Origin: Acidimicrobiaceae bacterium
Lineage (GTDB): Bacteria > Actinomycetota > Acidimicrobiia > Acidimicrobiales > Ilumatobacteraceae
Assembly: GCA_003154135.1 (NCBI GenBank)
Contig: PMCN01000119.1
Coordinates: 1,190-11,939, forward strand
Reading direction: 5' to 3'
DNA: 10,750 nucleotides
Shown here: piece after piece, positions 6,016-10,750 of the stretch
How the letters are laid out: each line of letters begins with the position of its first letter
How positions within the stretch are numbered: position 1 is the first letter of the stretch
Translations under genes and position numbers: made by a program
Notes under the pieces: generated by a model
The model's database searches: none
What the model was told of the DNA's origin: nothing
What the model saw: the letters and a program-made list of their open reading frames with translations, nothing else

Positions 6016-9000
6016 GTGACCGATCTTGCGTCCCCCGCCACCTCGCCCATGTCGGCGCCGTCGGCTCTCGTCGCCGCCGAGCTGGCCGAGCGCCTGCTCG
6101 GCGCATCACTGGCCGGCGCAACGCGGGCCGAGCACGCGCAGCAGGGTCGGCTCGCCGCGGTGGTGCACGACCAGCAGCTCCGCGACCTCACGTTCGCGCT
6201 CACCGACGAGGTGCTGCGCTTCGACGACGACCGGCGTGCGGCCGCCCGCTTCCGTGCAATCGTGCACGAGGTGGGTGTGCCCGGCGCGCTGGGCCTGCTC
6301 GATCGGCTGCAGCTGCGCGTCGGCGCCTGGGCGTCGCGGGCAGTGCCCCGCGTGGTGATGCCGCTCGTCCGCCGACGCATCGTGAGCGAGAGCAACGGGG
6401 TAGTGCTGAGCGCCGACGACCCGGCGTTCGCCCGCCATGTCGAGGCCAGGCGTCGCGCGGGCTTCCTGCTCAACGTCAACGTCCTCGGCGAAGCAATCCT
6501 CAGCGATGCCGAAGCCGACGAGCGGTTGAGGCTCGTGCGCGCCCGCATCGCGCGACCCGACGTCACCTACGTCTCGCTGAAGATCTCCGCCGTGGTCGCC
6601 AACCTCGACGTGCTCGCCTTCGATCAGTCGGTCGACCGCATCTGCGAACGGCTGCGCACGCTCTACCGCGACGCGCAGGCGGCGGTGCCGCGCACGTTCG
6701 TCAACCTCGACATGGAGGAGTACCGCGACCTGCCGCTCACGCTCGCGGCGCTCATGCGCGTGCTCGACGAGCCCGAGTTCGACCGCGTCGATGCCGGTGT
6801 CGTGCTGCAGGCGTACCTCCCCGACTCGCACGCTGCCTGCGACGCGTTGTGCACCTGGGCGATCGATCGGCGGGCTCGCGGCGGTGGCACCCTGAAGGTG
6901 CGCATCGTGAAGGGCGCAAACCTGGCGATGGAGCGCGTGGAGGCGGAGCTGCACGGTCTCGTGCAGGCGCCCTACGCCACCAAGGCCGAGGTGGACGCGA
7001 GCTTCAAGCGACTGGTGCTCACAGCGCTCGACGCGCGTGGTGACGACGCCGTGCGCGTCGGCCTCGCCAGCCACAACCTCTTCGACATCGCTTGGGCGAT
7101 GGGCCTGCCGGCTCGTGATCGCATCGAGTTCGAGATGCTCGAGGGCATGGCCACTGCGCAGTCGCGTGAGGTGCGGGGCGAGGTGGGCCCGGTGCTGCTC
7201 TACGCGCCGGTCGTTCGTCGCGACGACCTGCCGGCGAGCATCGCCTACCTCACGCGCCGCCTCGACGAGAACACGTCGCCCGACAACTTCCTGCGCGCCC
7301 TCTTCACGCTGCAACCGGGATCGGTCGAGTGGCACGAGCAGCGCGCCCGCTTCCTCGCTGCGGTCGAGGCCAGCAGCACCATCTCCACCGAACCGCGGCG
7401 CTCGCAGGATCGCACACAACCCGTCGACGTCGCGGCCGATGTCGCGACGCTCGACCAGTTCGCGAACAGTGCCGACACCGACTGGACGCGCGTCGAGAAC
7501 CGCTCGTGGATCGGCGCTGCGCTCGCCGACGCATCGGTTCCACACTTCGCGGTGCTCGACACGGTGCAGGCGATCGACTCGGTGGTCGCCGACGCGCGCG
7601 GCGCCGCGGCCGCGTGGTCGACCTCGACGTTTGCCGAGCGTCGCGCGCTGCTCGCCGCGGTGGCGACCGAGATGGAGGCGTCTCGTGGCCGCACGCTGTC
7701 GCTCATGGCGCACACGGCCTGCAAAACGGTCGCCGAGGGCGATCCAGAGGTGTCGGAGGGTGTCGACTTCGCCCGCTACTACGGCTGGTGCACCCATGCG
7801 ATGGAGGAACGCGAGTCGCGCGGCCGATCCTTCGCCCCGCACGGCGTGGTGCTGGTCGCGTCGCCGTGGAACTTCCCGTACGCCATCCCGGCGGGAGGGG
7901 TCCTCGCGGCCATCGCCGCCGGCAACGCCGTCGTGCTCAAACCGGCGCCGGAGGTGCGCGCCGTGGCGTTCGAACTGGTGTCCCAGCTGTGGCGCGCAGG
8001 CGTCCCTCGTCACCTCGTGCAGTTCGTCGCCTGCCCGGACGACGAGGTGGGACAGCACCTCGTCACCCACCCCGATGTCGACACCGTGGTGCTCACCGGT
8101 GCCTACGAGACGGCGCAGATGTTCCGCTCGTGGAAGCCCGGCGTCAGGGTGATGGGGGAGACGAGCGGCAAGAACGCGCTCGTCATCACCGCGGCCGCCG
8201 ACGAGGACGCCGCCATCCGCGACCTCGTACGGTCGGCGTTCGGTCACGCCGGACAGAAGTGCTCGGCGGCCAGCCTCGCCATCGTGGAGGCCTCCGTGCA
8301 CGACGACCCGTCGTTCATGCGCCGCCTCGCCGATGCGGTGCGCAGCGTGCGCGTGGGTGTGGCCGACGACCTGTCGACGATGACCGGCCCGCTCGTCGGT
8401 GAGCCCTCGCCGAAGTTGCTCCGCGCACTCACCACGCTCGAACCAGGGGAGCGGTGGCTCGTCGAGCCGGTGTGCCTCGACGCCGAGCGTCACCTGTGGT
8501 CGCCCGGTGTGCGCGTGGGGGTGCAGCCCGGTTCGTGGTTCCACCTCACCGAGTGCTTCGGGCCGGTGCTCGGCATCATGCGCGCCGATCACCTCGACCA
8601 CGCCATCGAGCTGCAGAACGCCGTCGAGTTCGGTCTCACCGGTGGCATCCACTCGCTCGACGAGCACGAGGTGCTGCACTGGCTCGACCGCGTCGAGGTG
8701 GGCAACGTCTACATCAACCGCCACATCACCGGAGCAGTGGTGCAGCGGCAACCGTTCGGCGGCTGGAAGCGGTCGTCGGTGGGTTGCGGTCCCAAGGCGG
8801 GCGGCCCGTTCTACGTCGAAGCGTTCGGCACCTGGTCGGTCGCTCCAGGTCGCGGCGACGACGAATCGGAGTTCCGCCGGGTGTGGCAGCAGTGGTTCCA
8901 GGTCGAGCACGACCCGTCGGGTCTCACGTGCGAGCGCAACCTGCTGCGCCATCGACGCCTGCCGAGCATCGGGTTGCACGTGGCGCCCGACGCCGATCCC

Positions 9001-9261
9001 GCCGCAGTCGCGCTGGCGCAGATGGCCGCTCGGGTCGCCGGCGTCGTGCCGGTGCTCGTGGCCGACCCCGCCACGCGCAACGTCGCACGTGTCCGTGTCG
9101 TGGGCTCGCTCACCGCCGAGCAGCTCGCCGAGTGCCATCGGGCCGGGGTCGAGCTCGATCTCGTCGCCCCGGTGGCCGATGCCATGGTGGAGCTGCGCCG
9201 ATGGGTGCGCGAGCAGTCGGTGAGCTGGACCCGCCACCGCCACGGCCGCTTGCTCGACTGA
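6016..9261 (+). CDS. putA: Bifunctional proline dehydrogenase / L-glutamate-gamma-semialdehyde dehydrogenase (PutA)
   Basis: PutA oxidises L-proline to pyrroline-5-carboxylate with FAD, then to glutamate with NAD+. The protein has 1081 residues. The PRODH domain (about 50-450) shows residues matching E. coli PutA active-site positions: K189 (SLKIS), D232 (NLDMEEY), Y267 (QAYLPD), KGAN (299-302), Y396, Y411 and the proline-carboxylate pair R414-R415 (RRLDEN). A linker spans about 451-510. The P5C dehydrogenase (about 515-945) has SPWNFPYAIP (616-625), K642, general base E715 (GETSGKN) and nucleophile C749 (GQKCSA). A C-terminal extension (945-1081) ends in the PutA-type motif ELRRWVREQSVSWTRHRHG (1059-1077). 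There is no ribbon-helix-helix DNA-binding domain, so it is not a self-regulating PutA. The start is uncertain: GTG 6016 was chosen; ATG 6049 or ATG 5962 (overlapping the regulator start) are alternatives. Many actinobacteria encode the two enzymes separately. Confidence 0.93.
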   Translation: MTDLASPATSPMSAPSALVAAELAERLLGASLAGATRAEHAQQGRLAAVVHDQQLRDLTFALTDEVLRFDDDRRAAARFRAIVHEVGVPGALGLLDRLQLRVGAWASRAVPRVVMPLVRRRIVSESNGVVLSADDPAFARHVEARRRAGFLLNVNVLGEAILSDAEADERLRLVRARIARPDVTYVSLKISAVVANLDVLAFDQSVDRICERLRTLYRDAQAAVPRTFVNLDMEEYRDLPLTLAALMRVLDEPEFDRVDAGVVLQAYLPDSHAACDALCTWAIDRRARGGGTLKVRIVKGANLAMERVEAELHGLVQAPYATKAEVDASFKRLVLTALDARGDDAVRVGLASHNLFDIAWAMGLPARDRIEFEMLEGMATAQSREVRGEVGPVLLYAPVVRRDDLPASIAYLTRRLDENTSPDNFLRALFTLQPGSVEWHEQRARFLAAVEASSTISTEPRRSQDRTQPVDVAADVATLDQFANSADTDWTRVENRSWIGAALADASVPHFAVLDTVQAIDSVVADARGAAAAWSTSTFAERRALLAAVATEMEASRGRTLSLMAHTACKTVAEGDPEVSEGVDFARYYGWCTHAMEERESRGRSFAPHGVVLVASPWNFPYAIPAGGVLAAIAAGNAVVLKPAPEVRAVAFELVSQLWRAGVPRHLVQFVACPDDEVGQHLVTHPDVDTVVLTGAYETAQMFRSWKPGVRVMGETSGKNALVITAAADEDAAIRDLVRSAFGHAGQKCSAASLAIVEASVHDDPSFMRRLADAVRSVRVGVADDLSTMTGPLVGEPSPKLLRALTTLEPGERWLVEPVCLDAERHLWSPGVRVGVQPGSWFHLTECFGPVLGIMRADHLDHAIELQNAVEFGLTGGIHSLDEHEVLHWLDRVEVGNVYINRHITGAVVQRQPFGGWKRSSVGCGPKAGGPFYVEAFGTWSVAPGRGDDESEFRRVWQQWFQVEHDPSGLTCERNLLRHRRLPSIGLHVAPDADPAAVALAQMAARVAGVVPVLVADPATRNVARVRVVGSLTAEQLAECHRAGVELDLVAPVADAMVELRRWVREQSVSWTRHRHGRLLD

Positions 9262-9308
9262 GCCGTCGTCCGTCGAGCTGTCATTCGGTGGTGGAGTCGT
9301 CGCAGCGG

Positions 9309-9314
9309 TACCCT
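9309..9314 (+). promoter_or_regulatory. Candidate -10 hexamer TACCCT for leuB
   Basis: TACCCT, identical to the hexamer before the flavoprotein gene, ends 9 nt before the leuB ATG and would give a nearly leaderless transcript. The bases between carry no Shine-Dalgarno. It lies in the 62-nt gap after putA, which otherwise shows no clear hairpin terminator. A -35 match is poor. Confidence 0.4.
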
Positions 9315-9323
9315 CGTGCCCGT

Positions 9324-10313
9324 ATGGCACATCGAATTGCAGTCGTTGGTGGAGACGGGATCGGACCGGAGGTCACGGCCGAGGCGCTCAAGGTGGTGCG
9401 CGCCACCGGCGTGCAGATCGAGACGGTCGACTTCGATCTCGGCGGGGCACGGTACCTGCGCGACGGCGAGATCCTGAGCGACCACACGCTCGACGAGCTG
9501 CGTGGGTTCGACGCCATTCTGCTCGGCGCGGTGGGCACCCCAGAGGTGCCGCCCGGCGTGATCGAGCGCGGCCTGCTGCTGAAGATGCGCTTCGAGCTCG
9601 ACCTCTACATCAACCAGCGGCCCTTCGTCGGCATCGCTCCCGGTGGCACCGTGGCCCACGACTTCGTGGTCATCCGCGAGAACACCGAGGGCCCCTACGT
9701 CGGCGAGGGTGGCGTGCTGCGCAAGGACACCCCGTACGAGGTGGCCACGCAGGGCTCCGTCAACACCCGCATGGGCGCCGAGCGCGCCATCCGCTATGCG
9801 TTCGAGCTGGCGATGGGCCGGCGCCGTCACGTCACCCTGGTGCACAAGACCAACGTGCTCACCTTCGCCGGCGACCTGTGGCAGCGGGCGTTCAACGCGG
9901 TGGCCGCCGACTACCCCGAGGTGGGCACCGCCTACAACCACGTCGACGCTGCCTGCATCTACTTCGTGCAAGACCCGCAGCGCTACGACGTCATCGTCAC
10001 CGACAACCTCTTCGGCGACATCCTCACCGATCTCGGCGGCGCGGTCAGCGGCGGCATCGGCCTGGCCAGCAGCGCCAACCTCAACCCGGCACGCACGGGA
10101 CCCAGCATGTTCGAGCCCGTGCACGGCTCGGCGCCCGACATCGTCGGCACCGGCAGGGCCAATCCCACCGCAGCCATCCTGTCGGCCGCGCTGATGCTCG
10201 ACTTCCTCGGCGAAGCCGCCGCGGCCGACCGCATCCGTGCCGCGTGCGACGAGCCTGTTACCGGCAGCACCAGCGACATCGGTTCCCAAATCGCTTCCCG
10301 CGTGGCACGCTGA
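9324..10313 (+). CDS. leuB: 3-isopropylmalate dehydrogenase
   Basis: LeuB oxidatively decarboxylates 3-isopropylmalate to 4-methyl-2-oxopentanoate using NAD+, the third step of leucine synthesis. The protein has 329 residues, short as in actinobacterial LeuB. Features: GGDGIGPEV (9-17); substrate arginines R89 and R99 (LKMRFELDLYINQRP) and R118 (IRENTEG); Y125; K175 (VHKTN); metal-binding D208, D232 and D236; and the IDH/IMDH signature NLFGDILTDLGGAVSGGIGL (228-247). EPVHGSAPDI (264-273) has D272-I273 at the position that favours NAD+ over NADP+. The segment ERGLLLKMR (81-89) fits isopropylmalate rather than isocitrate dehydrogenases. Tartrate or homoisocitrate dehydrogenase are alternatives in the superfamily, but the ilvE-like neighbour 57 nt downstream supports leuB. 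ATG 9324 starts right at the first Rossmann-like strand. Confidence 0.94.
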   Translation: MAHRIAVVGGDGIGPEVTAEALKVVRATGVQIETVDFDLGGARYLRDGEILSDHTLDELRGFDAILLGAVGTPEVPPGVIERGLLLKMRFELDLYINQRPFVGIAPGGTVAHDFVVIRENTEGPYVGEGGVLRKDTPYEVATQGSVNTRMGAERAIRYAFELAMGRRRHVTLVHKTNVLTFAGDLWQRAFNAVAADYPEVGTAYNHVDAACIYFVQDPQRYDVIVTDNLFGDILTDLGGAVSGGIGLASSANLNPARTGPSMFEPVHGSAPDIVGTGRANPTAAILSAALMLDFLGEAAAADRIRAACDEPVTGSTSDIGSQIASRVAR

Positions 10314-10340
10314 CCGACGACGCCGACAGCCACGGCTCGA

Positions 10341-10360
10341 GACGAAGACAGACGAAGACA
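10341..10360. repeat. Perfect 10-bp tandem duplication upstream of ilvE
   Basis: GACGAAGACA occurs twice without interruption in the 57-nt leuB-ilvE gap, directly before the ilvE ribosome binding site. It is purine-rich and unlike the surrounding GC-rich sequence. It could be a recent slippage event or part of the mRNA leader that keeps the ribosome site unstructured. Confidence 0.85.
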
Positions 10361-10365
10361 AGGGG
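10360..10365 (+). promoter_or_regulatory. Ribosome binding site AAGGGG of ilvE
   Basis: AAGGGG lies 5 nt before the ATG at 10371 and is one of the clearest Shine-Dalgarno matches in the window. It fixes the ilvE start. Confidence 0.65.
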
Positions 10366-10370
10366 CAACG

Positions 10371-10750
10371 ATGCCGATCCAAACCACTCCGAAGATCTGG
10401 ATGAACGGCGAGCTCGTCGACTGGGACAAGGCCCAGGTGCACGTGCTCACCCACACCCTCCACTACGGCACCGGCGTGTTCGAGGGCATTCGCGCCTACG
10501 AGACCGCCGACGGCCCGGCGGTGTTCCGCCTCACCGACCACATCGTGCGGCTGCACAACTCGGCGAAGATCCTCGGGATGGAGCTGCCCTACTCGGTCGA
10601 CGAGCTCGTCCAGGCCACCAAGGACACCGTGGCCAGCACCGGCCTGCCCAGCTGCTACGTGCGTCCCATCGCGTACTACGGGTACGGCGAGATGGGCCTC
10701 AACACCTTGCCCTGCTCGGTCGACGTGTCGATCGCCTGCTGGCCGTGGGG
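10371..10750 (+). CDS. ilvE: Branched-chain amino acid aminotransferase, 5' part (partial)
   Basis: A class IV, fold-type-IV PLP aminotransferase that transfers an amino group between glutamate and leucine, isoleucine or valine. The first 126 residues are present of an expected 300 or so; the window ends inside the gene. Visible features are the N-terminal KIWMNGELVDWDKAQVHVL, the family motif LHYGTGVFEGIRAY (30-43), R60 in the phosphate-binding region (VRLHNSAKI) and YVRPI (96-100) with R98, matching E. coli IlvE R59 and R97. The catalytic Lys falls beyond the window. D-amino acid transaminase and aminodeoxychorismate lyase share the fold, but these motifs and the leuB neighbour favour a BCAT. 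It is probably co-transcribed with leuB. Confidence 0.93.
   Translation, partial: MPIQTTPKIWMNGELVDWDKAQVHVLTHTLHYGTGVFEGIRAYETADGPAVFRLTDHIVRLHNSAKILGMELPYSVDELVQATKDTVASTGLPSCYVRPIAYYGYGEMGLNTLPCSVDVSIACWPW

Noticed and set aside
9262..9308. Possible terminator between putA and leuB
   Set aside because: No stable inverted repeat followed by T residues was found in this gap.
6106..9330. Minus-strand open frame of 1074 codons antisense to putA
   Set aside because: Long antisense frames are expected in very GC-rich coding DNA. The translation is rich in His/Arg/Val/Glu with no recognisable motifs, while the plus strand encodes an intact PutA with all catalytic residues.
9324..10313. Isocitrate or tartrate dehydrogenase identity for the leuB gene
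   Set aside because: The ERGLLLKMR segment, the short length and the ilvE-like neighbour favour 3-isopropylmalate dehydrogenase. The isocitrate-type phosphorylation-loop Ser pattern is not evident.
1..10750. CRISPR array, transposase, integrase, toxin-antitoxin, phage-defence or biosynthetic cluster
   Set aside because: No spaced direct repeats, terminal inverted repeats or recognisable proteins of these kinds were found. Nearly every base belongs to a housekeeping or catabolic gene.

Overview
This is chromosomal sequence from a high-GC bacterium. Genes are tightly packed with little intergenic DNA, and G or C dominates third codon positions. Protein style (an actinobacterial-type GreA, a short LeuB, start sites that look leaderless) points to Actinomycetota, perhaps Acidimicrobiia. 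That placement is from general resemblance, not a search. I see no RNA gene, mobile element, CRISPR array or clear intrinsic terminator.

Layout. (1) Bases 2-172 hold the 3' tail of an unidentified plus-strand gene. (2) Bases 200-1456 (+) encode a flavoprotein of the HI0933/BaiN-like, TIGR03862-type family. (3) Bases 1450-5970 hold a run of five minus-strand genes. In transcription order they are a PAS-AraC regulator, greA, an alpha/beta hydrolase, a UbiB/ABC1 atypical kinase and a tandem-FKBP lipoprotein. Gaps are 13 nt, 1-nt overlap, 4-nt overlap (ATGA) and 10 nt, so much of it is probably co-transcribed. (4) Divergent from the regulator, bases 6016-9261 (+) encode a PutA that joins proline dehydrogenase to L-glutamate-gamma-semialdehyde dehydrogenase and has no DNA-binding domain. 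(5) Bases 9324-10313 (+) encode 3-isopropylmalate dehydrogenase (leuB). A branched-chain aminotransferase (ilvE-like) follows from 10371 and is cut by the window end.

How the parts fit. PutA oxidises proline to glutamate, and the divergent PAS-AraC protein is the obvious candidate regulator. leuB and ilvE carry out late steps of leucine/branched-chain amino acid synthesis. The greA-hydrolase-ubiB-FKBP run mixes transcription elongation, an unknown esterase-like enzyme, a membrane-anchored atypical kinase and an extracytoplasmic folding factor. No shared pathway is evident.

Most of the window is ordinary housekeeping and catabolism, and I do not see a clear new system. The more interesting signals are regulatory or architectural. 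Four genes without a good Shine-Dalgarno have a TANNNT -10-like hexamer 6-10 nt before the start codon; in two of them it reuses the TAG stop of the upstream gene. The FKBP lipoprotein carries a second, apparently dead FKBP domain. Two convergent genes overlap through their stop codons.
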